The position numbers and the translations under genes are program-made. A stretch of DNA of 47,629 bases from UBA3775 sp964625275. Lineage in GTDB: Bacteria > Bacillota > Clostridia > Lachnospirales > Lachnospiraceae. The stretch lies in NCBI GenBank assembly GCA_964625275.1, contig CAZVBH010000005.1, forward strand, positions 1-47,629, written 5' to 3'. Each line of letters opens with the position of its first letter. Positions within the stretch are counted from its first letter, which is position 1. The notes under the pieces are model-generated. The model had not been told where the DNA came from, did not search any database, and saw only the letters and a list, made by a program, of their open reading frames with translations. Of the stretch, positions 37,837 through 46,931 are shown piece by piece.

Positions 37837-39219
37837 TTATTGTAATGTTTTTAAAAGCTCTTCGTTAATTTCAATTACTTTTCTCATTGCATCAGGTCCC
37901 GGTGCACCAATTGTAAGTCTCTTTCTTACGCAGGTATCAAGGGAGATTGCATTGTAAACATCTTCTTCAAATACATCTGAGAATTTCTTAAACTCTTCAA
38001 TAGTTAAATCGTCGATTGCACATTTCTTGCCAATACAGTAAACAGTAATTTCACCGATGATTCTATGAGCATCTCTGAAAGGTACACCCTTCATAACGAG
38101 ATAATCAGCTGCGTCAGTAGCATTTGTGTATCCGCCTGTAGCAGAAGCATACATTCTTTCTTTGTTGAACTTGATTGAGTTAAGCATTCCTTCAAAAAGC
38201 TTAAGACAGCCCTTAGCCGTATCAATTGCATCGAAGGAGAGCTCTTTATCCTCCTGCATGTCTTTATTATATGCAAGTGGAAGTCCCTTCATTGTGACAA
38301 GCATTGAATTAAGGGCTCCATATACTCGACCTGTCTTACCTCTGATTAATTCAGCAATATCAGGGTTTTTCTTCTGTGGCATAATTGATGAGCCTGTTGA
38401 ATAGGTATCAGAAATTTCAACAAACTGATATTCATTTGTATTCCAGATGATTATTTCCTCACAGAATCTGCTAAGGTGCATCATAATGATGCTAAGAGCA
38501 CTGAGATATTCTATGAGATAATCTCTGTCAGAAACGCCATCCATGCTGTTAAGGGTAGGACCGGTAAAGCCAAGCAGAGCTGCAGTCATTTCTCTGTCAA
38601 GTGGATAGGTAGTGCCTGCAAGTGCGCCGCTGCCGAGAGGGCAGTAATTCATTCTCTTATAAATATCTGAAAGTCTGTCATAATCACGCTTGAACATCTC
38701 CATATATGCGCCAAGATGATGAGCAAGTGTAAGAGGCTGAGCCTTTTGAAGATGAGTAAATCCAGGCATATATGTTTCAATATGCTCCTTCATTAAATTG
38801 TGGATTGTCTTTAAAAGGTCAAGTACAAGCCTTCTTGTATTAAGAATTTCATCTCTGGTATAGAGCTTCATGTCAAGGGCTACCTGGTCATTACGGCTGC
38901 GACCAGTGTGAAGCTTCTTGCCTACGGTTCCAATTCTCTCGGTAAGAGTTCCCTCGATAAAGCTGTGAATATCTTCAGCAGTTTCATCAATTTCAAGCTT
39001 GCCTGAATTGATATCATCTAAAATTCCATTAAGTCCGGCAACAATCTGGTCCTTTTCTTCGTTAGTAAGAATTCCTGTTGCTGCCAGCATTGTTACATGC
39101 GCAATGCTTCCACGAATATCCTGAGCGTAAAAACGCTTGTCAAAGGTGATTGAAGCATTGAAATTATAAACTAAAGTGTCTGTTTCCTCGGTGAAACGAC
39201 CACCCCAGAGCTTTTCCAT
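37837..39219 (-). CDS. argH: Argininosuccinate lyase
   Basis: 460 residues, the usual ArgH length. It splits argininosuccinate into arginine and fumarate, the last step of arginine synthesis, in the cytoplasm. It starts MEKLWGGRFTEETD, typical of ArgH, and carries the fumarase/lyase superfamily signature GSSIMPQKKNPD, with HTGRSRNDQVALD and TYPLDREM also recognisable. The ATG at 39219 is preceded by only a weak ribosome site. It has a good promoter about 140 bases upstream and a structured leader. It is usually next to argG; here argG lies about 8 kb away on the same strand. Confidence 0.98.
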   Translation of the reverse strand: MEKLWGGRFTEETDTLVYNFNASITFDKRFYAQDIRGSIAHVTMLAATGILTNEEKDQIVAGLNGILDDINSGKLEIDETAEDIHSFIEGTLTERIGTVGKKLHTGRSRNDQVALDMKLYTRDEILNTRRLVLDLLKTIHNLMKEHIETYMPGFTHLQKAQPLTLAHHLGAYMEMFKRDYDRLSDIYKRMNYCPLGSGALAGTTYPLDREMTAALLGFTGPTLNSMDGVSDRDYLIEYLSALSIIMMHLSRFCEEIIIWNTNEYQFVEISDTYSTGSSIMPQKKNPDIAELIRGKTGRVYGALNSMLVTMKGLPLAYNKDMQEDKELSFDAIDTAKGCLKLFEGMLNSIKFNKERMYASATGGYTNATDAADYLVMKGVPFRDAHRIIGEITVYCIGKKCAIDDLTIEEFKKFSDVFEEDVYNAISLDTCVRKRLTIGAPGPDAMRKVIEINEELLKTLQ

Positions 39220-39288
39220 TTTTTTAGTCTTAAGTTTGCCTGAATATTAATCTTTGCTGTTTTGATTACAAATCTCGGCTTCACTTAA

Positions 39289-39353
39289 ACGCAGATTTTT
39301 GTGCAGAGCCTGGACTGCGTTCCTTTCTTTTTTATTAACTCTGCAGCACCTTG
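39289..39353 (-). promoter_or_regulatory. Structured argH leader with overlapping hairpins
   Basis: Reading the minus strand, GCAGAG pairs with CTCTGC, and AACGCAG pairs with CTGCGTT; the two stems overlap and would exclude each other. There is no T-box consensus (no GGTGG.ACCGCG) and no clear T-run, so I only note possible RNA control. Confidence 0.35.
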
Positions 39354-39357
39354 TTAC

Positions 39358-39386
39358 ATTAAACAGTTTTTAAACGTATTTGTCAA
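39358..39386 (-). promoter_or_regulatory. argH: argH promoter
   Basis: On the minus strand TTGACA (39381-39386), a 17-base spacer and TTTAAT (39358-39363). A perfect -35 with good spacing. It is divergent from the iorA promoter 30 bases away. Confidence 0.7.
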
Positions 39387-39415
39387 GGTTAGAGAGCAAA
39401 TTTAGACGTAAATTA

Positions 39416-39444
39416 TTGCATTTTTTAGTCACTGATGATATACT
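39416..39444 (+). promoter_or_regulatory. iorA: iorAB promoter
   Basis: TTGCAT (39416-39421), a 17-base spacer and TATACT (39439-39444) with TGA before it (extended -10). It gives a leader of about 220 bases that includes copy 2 of the 49-bp repeat and a duplicated AGAAATTTG segment (39528 and 39620). The whole 39220-39668 stretch holds only these divergent control regions and the repeat. Confidence 0.65.
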
Positions 39445-39553
39445 TATCAAAGGTCTGTCTGAAAGAGCATATATTATTATGCTAATTTTTTATTTAGGCA
39501 TCTTATAAGTGCTTGCATTTAAGCAGAAATTTGTTCTTTTTTATACATAAATC

Positions 39554-39602
39554 AAAGCAGATATTAGCTATCCGCTTCGCTACTTGCTTATAACCTTATA
39601 AG
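39554..39602 (+). repeat. 49-bp dispersed repeat, copy 2 (5' side of argH)
   Basis: Same orientation as copy 1 at 37758-37806; about 44 of 49 positions look identical by eye, including the block TCCGCTTCGCTACTTGCT. Confidence 0.85.
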
Positions 39603-39668
39603 TGTCTATATTTTAAACAGAAATTTGCTTGTTTTTTGGACAGAATCAAATAGGTTGGAGGTGCAGTT

Positions 39669-41414
39669 TTGTCAGAAATTCAGAAGAAGATAATGCTTGG
39701 TAATGAAGCAATTGCCAGAGGCTGCTATGAAGCAGGTGTAAAGGTTTCAGCAGCATATCCGGGCACACCAAGTACAGAAATTAGCGAAAATATAGTAAAA
39801 TATGATGAGATATATGCAGAGTGGTCACCTAATGAGAAGGTAGCCATGGAGGTTGCAATCGGTGCTTCACTTGCCGGAGTGCGTTCACTCTGCTCAATGA
39901 AGTGCGTAGGTCTTAATGTCGCTTCGGATCCACTTTATACAATGTCTTACATTGGCGTAACAGGTGGACTCGTAGTTGTAGTTGCCGACGATCCAGGTCT
40001 TTACAGCTCACAAAATGAACAGGACACCAGAGCGGTTGCAAGAGCCTGCAAGGTTCCAGTAATTGAGCCTAGTGACAGTGGCGAAGCTAAGGAATTCATT
40101 AAATATGCCTATGAATTAAGTGAAAAATATGATACCCCTGTCATCGTAAGAACTACAACAAGACTGGCTCACTCACAGAGTGTGGTTGAGCTTTGCCCTA
40201 GAGTAGAGGTTGAGGACAAGCCTTATGTACGAAACGTACCTAAGAATGTAATGATGCCTGCAATGGCTAAAAAGCGTCACCTCTATGTTGAAGAACGAGA
40301 AAATAAAATGTCTGAGGATGGCGCTACTTTTCCTATTAACCGAATTGAAATGCGTGACAAATCAGTCGGCGTAATTACCTCAGGTATTCCTTATCAGTAT
40401 GTAAGAGAGGCTATGCCTGATGCATCTGTTCTTAAGCTTGGAGTAGTTTATCCGCTTCCAAGAAAAATGATTGAAGACTTTGCAGCTTCAGTAGATACCC
40501 TTTACATAGTTGAAGAGCTTGATCCTATAATTGAAGAGCAGGTTCGTTCCTGGGGTATCGAATGTCATGGTAAGGATTTGCTTACTGTTCAGGGCGAATA
40601 CAGCACAAATATGCTTAAGGAAAAGCTTTGCGGTCAGAAGGTAGAGCTTGATACTCCTGCAGATGTACCTGTAAGACCACCGATTTTGTGTCCCGGCTGT
40701 CCTCACAGAGCTGCTTTTTATGTACTTAAAAAGCTTGGTATTCATGCAGCCGGCGACATCGGCTGTTATACACTCGGTGCCGTTGATCCATTAGCTGTTG
40801 TTGATACAACAGTATGTATGGGCGCTTCAATTTCCACACTTCATGGAATGGAGATGGCAAAGGGCAAGGATTATGTAAAAAACTGGGTTGCAGTTATCGG
40901 CGATTCTACCTTTATGCATACGGGTGTTAATTCACTTATGAACATGGTATATAACCAGGCAACAGGTACTGTCATTATTCTTGATAATTCAACTACAGGT
41001 ATGACCGGTCATCAGGACCATGCAGGTACCGGCAAGACCTTAAAGGGCGACATAGTTGCAGCAATTGATGTTGTTAAGCTTTGTGAAAGCATGGGCATTA
41101 AGAATGTAACTGTTCAGAGTCCTCTTGATGTAAAAGCCTTTGAAGAGCTTGTAAAGCAAGAGGTTGCCAAGGACGAATTAAGTGTGATTATTGCTAAATA
41201 TCCATGTGCTCTCTTGGATAAGAGAAGAATCACAACACAGTATAAGGCTGATTCTGAAAAATGCAAGAAATGCGGCATGTGCATGAAGCCTGGCTGTCCT
41301 GCAATTACAAAACAGGCTGATGGCACTGTAAAGGTTGATGATACACTTTGTAACGGTTGTGGACTTTGCGAGCAGCTTTGCAAATTTGATGCATTAAAGA
41401 AAGTAGAGGTGTAA
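39669..41414 (+). CDS. iorA: Indolepyruvate:ferredoxin oxidoreductase, alpha subunit
   Basis: 581 residues. With IorB it oxidatively decarboxylates aryl-2-oxoacids (indolepyruvate, phenylpyruvate) to aryl-acetyl-CoA, reducing ferredoxin; cytoplasmic. The N-terminal half is the pyruvate:ferredoxin-type domain (GNEAIARGCYEAGV, SAAYPGTPSTEI). The middle carries the thiamine-diphosphate region (GDSTFMHTGVNSL, ILDNSTTGMTGHQDH). The C-terminal 55 residues hold two ferredoxin-like cysteine clusters, CKKCGMCMKPGCP and CNGCGLCEQLCK, for iron-sulphur clusters; the first is slightly irregular, as is usual in IorA. TTG start, with GGAGGTG 5 bases upstream. It is followed by iorB after two bases. Confidence 0.97.
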   Translation: MSEIQKKIMLGNEAIARGCYEAGVKVSAAYPGTPSTEISENIVKYDEIYAEWSPNEKVAMEVAIGASLAGVRSLCSMKCVGLNVASDPLYTMSYIGVTGGLVVVVADDPGLYSSQNEQDTRAVARACKVPVIEPSDSGEAKEFIKYAYELSEKYDTPVIVRTTTRLAHSQSVVELCPRVEVEDKPYVRNVPKNVMMPAMAKKRHLYVEERENKMSEDGATFPINRIEMRDKSVGVITSGIPYQYVREAMPDASVLKLGVVYPLPRKMIEDFAASVDTLYIVEELDPIIEEQVRSWGIECHGKDLLTVQGEYSTNMLKEKLCGQKVELDTPADVPVRPPILCPGCPHRAAFYVLKKLGIHAAGDIGCYTLGAVDPLAVVDTTVCMGASISTLHGMEMAKGKDYVKNWVAVIGDSTFMHTGVNSLMNMVYNQATGTVIILDNSTTGMTGHQDHAGTGKTLKGDIVAAIDVVKLCESMGIKNVTVQSPLDVKAFEELVKQEVAKDELSVIIAKYPCALLDKRRITTQYKADSEKCKKCGMCMKPGCPAITKQADGTVKVDDTLCNGCGLCEQLCKFDALKKVEV

Positions 41415-41416
41415 CC

Positions 41417-41992
41417 ATGGCTGTTAAGAATATAATGATAGTTGGTGTAGGCGGTCAGGGTACACTGCTTACCAGTAGAATTTTAGGCGGAATTACCCTC
41501 AGGGCAGGCTATGATGTTAAGCTTTCAGAGGTTCATGGAATGGCTCAGCGAGGCGGCTCTGTTGTAACCTATGTACGTTATGGTGACGAGGTTTGTGAGC
41601 CGATTGTCAGTGAAGGACAGGCTGATGTACTTATTGCCTTTGAAAGACTTGAAGCACTTCGTTATGCTCACTTTGTAAAAAAAGACGGAGTAATTATTGT
41701 AAATGATCAGAGAATTGACCCAATGCCTGTTGTAATTGGCAAGGCTCAGTATCCTGAAAATATAATAGAAACACTTTCAAGCACCAGAAAGGTCCTTGCA
41801 ATTGATGCAATGTCAGAGGCTAAGAAGCTTGGTAATACCAGAACCTTTAATGTAATTGTTCTCGGCATGGCTGCAAGACATATGGATTTTCCACTTGAAG
41901 ACTGGCTCGCAGTAATTGAAAGCACAGTACCACCTAAGACAGTAGAAATTAATAAAAAAGCATTTATGGTAGGTTATGAAATAGAGAATTAA
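41417..41992 (+). CDS. iorB: Indolepyruvate:ferredoxin oxidoreductase, beta subunit
   Basis: 191 residues, normal length. It is the gamma-type domain of 2-oxoacid:ferredoxin oxidoreductases: GVGGQGTLLTSRILG near the N-terminus, then SEVHGMAQRGGSVVTYVRYG, both diagnostic. It completes the enzyme made by iorA, two bases upstream. The last about 35 bases of the gene are echoed twice in the 180 bases after the stop (near 42017-42045 and 42073-42098), so the 3' end seems to have been locally duplicated and decayed. Confidence 0.96.
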   Translation: MAVKNIMIVGVGGQGTLLTSRILGGITLRAGYDVKLSEVHGMAQRGGSVVTYVRYGDEVCEPIVSEGQADVLIAFERLEALRYAHFVKKDGVIIVNDQRIDPMPVVIGKAQYPENIIETLSSTRKVLAIDAMSEAKKLGNTRTFNVIVLGMAARHMDFPLEDWLAVIESTVPPKTVEINKKAFMVGYEIEN

Positions 41993-42171
41993 CCACTAAA
42001 TATAGCTAAAATTTATAAAAGCATTAGGGCAGGTTATGAAATTTAATATCAACTACAATACAGTTTAAGTTAATAAGTAAGCATTAATGGTTGGCAAGAA
42101 GAAAAGATAACCCGCCTAAAATACAAATGACATAATAATGAACAGCAAGTTCGAGGTTTGGAGGATTTTTA

Positions 42172-43629
42172 ATGAATAATTTGATTAAAGAGGTTCAGGA
42201 TAGTGATAATTCAAGAGAAGCATTTATTGCGCTCAAGAATAAAATCAACGAGAAGCCGTTTACTCCGGATGAAGAGGATACAATCTATCTGATTAGAATG
42301 TTGGAGCTCCCTGATCCGAAATCCAGAAAAAATGTTGCACAGATAATTGGTATTTTACATATACAGTCGGCTGCAGGTGCACTTTATAATGCCTATGAAA
42401 AAGAAGAGACTGAGTATGTAAAAAGTGCCTATCTGCGTGCATTAAAGAATATAAATATTGAAAGCTTTAGGACAAAGCTCGATTCTTTGAGAAAATCACT
42501 TTCAGAGTCGGCAGTTTCTGATGAAAACAGGAAGCATTATAATGAGCAGATGGCTGCCTTTAATGATTTACTGGGCTCATCAGTTAAAAAGCATACCTTT
42601 ACCGGTGCGAACATAATGAGTGAGGTAATGCTCACAACCCCATCAGGTCTTGCTTATATAACAGCTGACAATATGCTCATGGATACAAAGCGAGTGCTCA
42701 GTATGGGTGTATGCGCAAGAATATTAAAGCTTGATGAGGTGCAAAATATCAGAACCTATAAAGAGCTTTTATTCCTTGTTCCTAATTTGAAAAAAGTTCC
42801 TTATGATGCCATCTCAGCCGCTGAAATGATTGCCGGTGGAGAATTAAAGAATTTTCTGAATTCAAGACATAAGGAAAAAGACCCTTGGGGCTTTAGGGTA
42901 AGTCTTTTCTCAAAGGCAGACGAAAAAAAGAAGACCACATTCATTAAAGATTTTTCAGGTGAGCTTCAGAGAAAATCAGAAGGCTTTTTTGTAAACCAGC
43001 CATCTGACTATGAAGTAGAAATAAGACTTCTGGAAAATAGAGAAGGAAGTTTGACTGTAATGATAAAGCTATTTACGATAGCTGATAAAAGATTTGATTA
43101 CAGACAGGAGTTTGTCTCAGCAAGCATCAGACCGGAGCTTGCTGCAAATCTCGTATATCTCGCAGCAGACTACCTAAAGTCAGGCGTTCAGGTGCTTGAT
43201 CCATTCTGTGGAGTAGGAACAATGCTAATCGAAAGATATAAGTATCGCAAAGCATCACCACTTTATGGAATAGATACCTACGGAGATGCCATTGAAAAGG
43301 CAAAGAAAAATGCAAAGAAATCCGATACCGAGATTTTCTTCATCAATAGAAATTATTTCGATTTCAAGCATGACCATATGTTTGATGAAATAATCACAAA
43401 TATGCCATTTTCAAATAGAGACAGCGATCAGGAAAAAATAGAAGATATCTATCGCCAGTTTTTTGAATATTCTAAAAAGCTGCTTCGAAAAGGCTCTTAT
43501 GTAATAATTTATGCAAGAAATATAGGAGCAGCCAGAAGATATTCAGTCAAATTTGGCTATGAACTCGAAAAAGAAGTAAAGATTTCTGAAAAAGAGAATT
43601 CTTATTTATGCATTTATAAGCGTAAGTAA
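42172..43629 (+). CDS. HEAT-like plus UPF0020-type S-adenosylmethionine methyltransferase
   Basis: 485 residues. The C-terminal third is a class I methyltransferase of the RNA-methylase UPF0020 type: LDPFCGVGTMLIE (about 342-354) is the cofactor loop, YGIDTYGDAIEKAKKNA the acidic second strand, and NMPFSNR (about 409-415) replaces the usual (N/D)PP(Y/F) catalytic motif with Asn-Met-Pro-Phe. The N-terminal third is helical with repeat character (about 40-110), like HEAT repeats. Relatives modify guanosine in tRNA or rRNA; the target here is not readable. GGAGG lies before the ATG. The altered catalytic motif could mean altered substrate or weak activity. Confidence 0.75.
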   Translation: MNNLIKEVQDSDNSREAFIALKNKINEKPFTPDEEDTIYLIRMLELPDPKSRKNVAQIIGILHIQSAAGALYNAYEKEETEYVKSAYLRALKNINIESFRTKLDSLRKSLSESAVSDENRKHYNEQMAAFNDLLGSSVKKHTFTGANIMSEVMLTTPSGLAYITADNMLMDTKRVLSMGVCARILKLDEVQNIRTYKELLFLVPNLKKVPYDAISAAEMIAGGELKNFLNSRHKEKDPWGFRVSLFSKADEKKKTTFIKDFSGELQRKSEGFFVNQPSDYEVEIRLLENREGSLTVMIKLFTIADKRFDYRQEFVSASIRPELAANLVYLAADYLKSGVQVLDPFCGVGTMLIERYKYRKASPLYGIDTYGDAIEKAKKNAKKSDTEIFFINRNYFDFKHDHMFDEIITNMPFSNRDSDQEKIEDIYRQFFEYSKKLLRKGSYVIIYARNIGAARRYSVKFGYELEKEVKISEKENSYLCIYKRK

Positions 43630-43664
43630 ATTTGTTTTTGGGTTTCAGATTGGGGGAATAAGTT

Positions 43665-44306
43665 TTGATAAAGGTACATTCAACTAGAATTTTAAAATAC
43701 GATAAAGAAATAGCTTCTAATTTTGACTCTAGAAGACAAAAACGTCTTTTGGAGTGCAATAATGAAAAGATACGTAATGAAATTTTTACGTCAGGACTAC
43801 TTATTGGCCTCATCAAACCCAAAAGCAGTGAGATAAGCTATACAGAAACCGGCAAGCCTTATTTCGAATCATCAAATTTGCATTTTAATGTAACCCATAG
43901 TGATATTAAAGCCTTGATTGCCTATACAGACGAATCAGAGGTCGGCATAGACTATGAAGCTACCACTCGCAGAGTAAATGAAGACATTGCCCGCAGACTG
44001 GTAAACGAAGATGATAAAATAAAAGACCTGCTAAGACTCTTCACAATAAAAGAGTCAATAAGTAAGCTGCTTGGACTCGGACTCGGACTCGACTTTCGAA
44101 ATATTCATCTGACACCGGAATATAATACAAGACCAGGCATTGATAATCTAAAGGCAAAAAAGAATCTGGAATATTATCGCTTTGCTATCAAAGCATCAGA
44201 CAATCAGATAACTGCTACTGGCTATGTCGCATCATTTATAATTAATGACGGATATGTAGCAATAAGCAGCAATAAATCTATTAATTATTTGATGATAAAT
44301 CTTTGA
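43665..44306 (+). CDS. 4'-phosphopantetheinyl transferase superfamily protein (Sfp-like)
   Basis: 213 residues. Transfers the phosphopantetheine arm of coenzyme A to carrier proteins. It shows the family order: a substrate-side TGKPYFESSNLHFNVTHSD block (about 65-83), VGIDYE (about 95-100) with the metal-binding Asp and Glu, and FTIKESISKLLGLGLG (about 127-142), the WTxKEA.xK-type helix with catalytic Glu and Lys. TTG start with GGGGGA 7 bases upstream. No polyketide or peptide synthetase gene is in the window, so its carrier-protein partner lies elsewhere. Divergent but complete. Confidence 0.85.
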   Translation: MIKVHSTRILKYDKEIASNFDSRRQKRLLECNNEKIRNEIFTSGLLIGLIKPKSSEISYTETGKPYFESSNLHFNVTHSDIKALIAYTDESEVGIDYEATTRRVNEDIARRLVNEDDKIKDLLRLFTIKESISKLLGLGLGLDFRNIHLTPEYNTRPGIDNLKAKKNLEYYRFAIKASDNQITATGYVASFIINDGYVAISSNKSINYLMINL

Positions 44307-44310
44307 TTGC

Positions 44311-44342
44311 TTGACGATATTTGAAAAGTGTGTTAGTATAAT
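44311..44342 (+). promoter_or_regulatory. Promoter of the restriction-modification cassette
   Basis: TTGACG (44311-44316) with TAGTAT (44334-44339, spacer 17) or TATAAT (44337-44342, spacer 20). It begins immediately after the preceding stop, so the cassette brings its own promoter. Confidence 0.55.
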
Positions 44343-44392
44343 TATATAGTGAAAATTTGTTCGGTTTTACTTTAAGAAAGTGTTGTGATAAA

Positions 44393-44836
44393 TTGGACAG
44401 GCTAACTAAAGAACAACGCCATAAAAACATGAAAAACATAAAATCTAAGGATACTTCAATTGAAGTAAAGCTTAGAACTGCATTATGGCATAAGGGTTAT
44501 CGCTATAGAAAAAATTATGAAGCGTTACCAGGAAAACCTGATATAGTCTTAACTAAATATAAAATAGCTGTTTTCTGTGACAGTGAATTTTTTCATGGCA
44601 AAGATTGGGAAATATTAAAGCCTCAATTGGAGCGTGGTGAGAATTCGGATTTTTGGATTAAGAAAATATCCAAAAATCAACAGAGAGATGATGATGTTAA
44701 TAAAAAATTACAATTTCTTGGATGGACTGTTATCAGGTTTTGGGGTAAAGAAATAATTAAAGATACGAATCAGTGTATCAGAGTGATTGAAGAAGCGATT
44801 TTTGATGAACTTTTTACTGATTATGATATAGAATAG
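44393..44836 (+). CDS. vsr: Very-short-patch repair endonuclease (Vsr family)
   Basis: 147 residues from TTG 44393, chosen because Vsr proteins start just before LTKEQRHKNMKNIKSKDT; the frame is open from 44357 but those 12 extra residues do not fit the family. Vsr nicks beside T:G mismatches created when 5-methylcytosine deaminates, limiting mutation at methylated sites. Visible features: KDTSIEVKLRTALW, GKPDIVLTKYKIAVF with the catalytic Asp, FCDSEFFHGKDW, FWIKKISKNQQRDDDVN and LGWTVIRFWGKEI. It is the Firmicute form with 'CDSEFFHG' in place of the E. coli 'VHGCFWHGH'. Directly upstream of the cytosine methylase whose damage it would repair. Confidence 0.9.
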   Translation: MDRLTKEQRHKNMKNIKSKDTSIEVKLRTALWHKGYRYRKNYEALPGKPDIVLTKYKIAVFCDSEFFHGKDWEILKPQLERGENSDFWIKKISKNQQRDDDVNKKLQFLGWTVIRFWGKEIIKDTNQCIRVIEEAIFDELFTDYDIE

Positions 44837-44847
44837 GAGAACTTTAT

Positions 44848-45870
44848 ATGTATAAATCTATTGATTTATTTGCCGGCATCGGAGGCATCAGAAAGGGTTT
44901 TGATAATGCATTTAAAGACGATATTCAGACGGTTTTTGTAAGTGAATGGGATACATATGCGCAGGAAACTTATAAACTTAACTATCATGATGATTTTGAT
45001 ATTGCCGGAGATATTACAAAAATTGCTGAAACAGATATACCTGATTTTGATATATGTCTTGCAGGTTTTCCATGTCAGGCATTTTCTTTGGCCGGTAAAA
45101 GAATGGGATTTGATGATGATTACAAGGGAATGTGCAGAGGAACTTTATTTCAGGATGTTGTTAGAATTTGTGAAACTCACAGACCTAAAGTGATATTTTG
45201 TGAAAATGTAAAAGGACTTGCTATTCATGACAAAGGGAGAACCTTCAAAATCATTAAGAAGTCCTTTGAACAAATCGGATATAATGTTTACGATAAAATT
45301 CTTAACAGCAAAGATTTTGGAGTCCCACAAAATCGTGAAAGAATTTATATAGTTGCATTCAGAAAAGATATTGATAGCAGCTCATTTAATTTCCCAAAAG
45401 GTAATAATTCCGAAACTTGCATACGTGACATTATGGAAGATAATGAAGTGAGTGTAAAATATTATCTTTCAACAGTATATATGCAGACATTAATTAATCA
45501 TAAAGAAAGACATAAAGCTAAAGGAAATGGCTTTGGATATGAAATTCGTGATTTAGATGGTAAAGCTGGTGCTATTGTCTGTGGTGGCATGGGAAGAGAA
45601 AGAAATTTGATAGTAGATAAGAGGTTAACTAATTTTGAACCTATAACTCATATTAAAGGTGAAGTAAACCATGATGGTATCAGAAAAATGACACCAAGAG
45701 AGTGGGCTCGACTACAAGGTTTTCCAGATGATTTTAAGTTTGATTTAGCTGATACTCATATGTACAAACAGTTTGGTAATAGTGTAACGGTAAATGTTAT
45801 TGAAGCTATAGCAAAAGAGATAAGGAAGGTATTAGAAAATGAGCAACAAAGACAAGAAAAAGTCGGGTAA
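44848..45870 (+). CDS. DNA (cytosine-5)-methyltransferase, probable M.HpaII type
   Basis: 340 residues with all C5-methylase motifs in order: DLFAGIGGIRKGF (I), GFPCQAFSLAG with the catalytic Cys (IV), ENVKGL (VI), GVPQNRERIYIVAF (VIII), a target-recognition region around GKAGAIVCGGMGRERNLI, REWARLQGFPDDF (IX) and QFGNSVTVNVIEAIA (X). It would methylate the inner C of the cassette's target. The paired endonuclease is HpaII-like, so CCGG is the predicted site. It starts 11 bases after vsr with GGAG upstream, and its 3' end overlaps the endonuclease gene by 32 bases. Confidence 0.96.
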   Translation: MYKSIDLFAGIGGIRKGFDNAFKDDIQTVFVSEWDTYAQETYKLNYHDDFDIAGDITKIAETDIPDFDICLAGFPCQAFSLAGKRMGFDDDYKGMCRGTLFQDVVRICETHRPKVIFCENVKGLAIHDKGRTFKIIKKSFEQIGYNVYDKILNSKDFGVPQNRERIYIVAFRKDIDSSSFNFPKGNNSETCIRDIMEDNEVSVKYYLSTVYMQTLINHKERHKAKGNGFGYEIRDLDGKAGAIVCGGMGRERNLIVDKRLTNFEPITHIKGEVNHDGIRKMTPREWARLQGFPDDFKFDLADTHMYKQFGNSVTVNVIEAIAKEIRKVLENEQQRQEKVG

Positions 45871-46921
45871 TAAAGGTGAATGGTCTGAATTGTATACTTT
45901 TATGAAACTGTTAAGTCAGGGACGCGTATATGCTGCAAATGAAAAAGTAGAAAAGATTGATAATGTTTATTATCCTATATTAAAAATAATGCGCGAAGAA
46001 AATAAAGGGTGTGTTATAGATTATGTAATAACAGATGAGGATATTAAAGTTGAACTTCAATCCGAAACGATTATGACAGTCTCAAGACAAACAATGGATG
46101 ATAATGCAAATAAACTTTTAAAGGAAATTGCATCACATAAGGGAAGTTTTGAACTTGAGGAACTTACTAAATTTGCAAATGGCATAAGAGTAACAAAAAT
46201 TAAAGCTCCGTCAAATGATAAGTCTGATATTTCTATGCAAATACAGGATATTCACACAAATTATATTCGAAACGTTCGTTTTTCTATAAAATCTGAGGTT
46301 GGTAATGCACCTACTTTAGTGAATGCTGCAGAGACAACTAATTTTATTTATAAAGTTACCGGACTTAATAAAAAGCAAGCAGATTTAATAAATTCTATTA
46401 ATACCAGAACAAAGATTAAAGATAGAATTTCTAAAATTCTGGACATTGGAGGCAATATTGAATATATTGGTATGAATCATGATGGATTCAAGAGAAATCT
46501 TATTATGGTTGACAGCAGTATGCCATTAATACTTGGTAATATGTTATTATATTCATATATAGAAGATATTAAGGATTGTCATAAACTTGTAGAGCTTTTA
46601 GGAAATAGAGATCCCTTGCAATATGGCGATCCCTTGATGTATATCTACAAATTTAAGAAATTTTTGTGCTCATGTGCGTTAGGAATGAAACCTGCTAAGC
46701 CTTGGAATGGTCTGGACGAAGCAAACGGTGGATATATTATTGTTAAAGCAGATGGAGAGATACTTGCTTACCACATTTATAATAGAGATTTCTTTGAACA
46801 ATATCTTTTAGATAATACTAAGCTTGACAGAGCTTCTACTACGCGTCATAAATATATGAACATTTACGAAGAAAATGGAGAGCTGTACATTAAGATGAAT
46901 TTACAGGTGAGATTTAAGTAG
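45839..46921 (+). CDS. HpaII-family type II restriction endonuclease
   Basis: 360 residues, about the length of HpaII. It opens with KGEWSELYTFMKLLSQGRVYAA and YYPILKIMREE, which I recognise from the HpaII endonuclease family; the acidic VIDYVITDEDIKVEL strand that follows may supply metal-binding residues. HpaII cuts CCGG. The gene overlaps the methylase by 32 bases in another frame, which ties endonuclease translation to methylase translation. No truncation is visible, so the system is probably active. Specificity is by analogy only. Confidence 0.88.
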   Translation: MSNKDKKKSGNKGEWSELYTFMKLLSQGRVYAANEKVEKIDNVYYPILKIMREENKGCVIDYVITDEDIKVELQSETIMTVSRQTMDDNANKLLKEIASHKGSFELEELTKFANGIRVTKIKAPSNDKSDISMQIQDIHTNYIRNVRFSIKSEVGNAPTLVNAAETTNFIYKVTGLNKKQADLINSINTRTKIKDRISKILDIGGNIEYIGMNHDGFKRNLIMVDSSMPLILGNMLLYSYIEDIKDCHKLVELLGNRDPLQYGDPLMYIYKFKKFLCSCALGMKPAKPWNGLDEANGGYIIVKADGEILAYHIYNRDFFEQYLLDNTKLDRASTTRHKYMNIYEENGELYIKMNLQVRFK

Positions 46922-46931
46922 GAGAGTAAAT

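Noticed and set aside
39289..39353. T-box riboswitch upstream of argH
   Set aside because: Hairpins exist but the conserved T-box sequence and terminator/antiterminator pair are missing.
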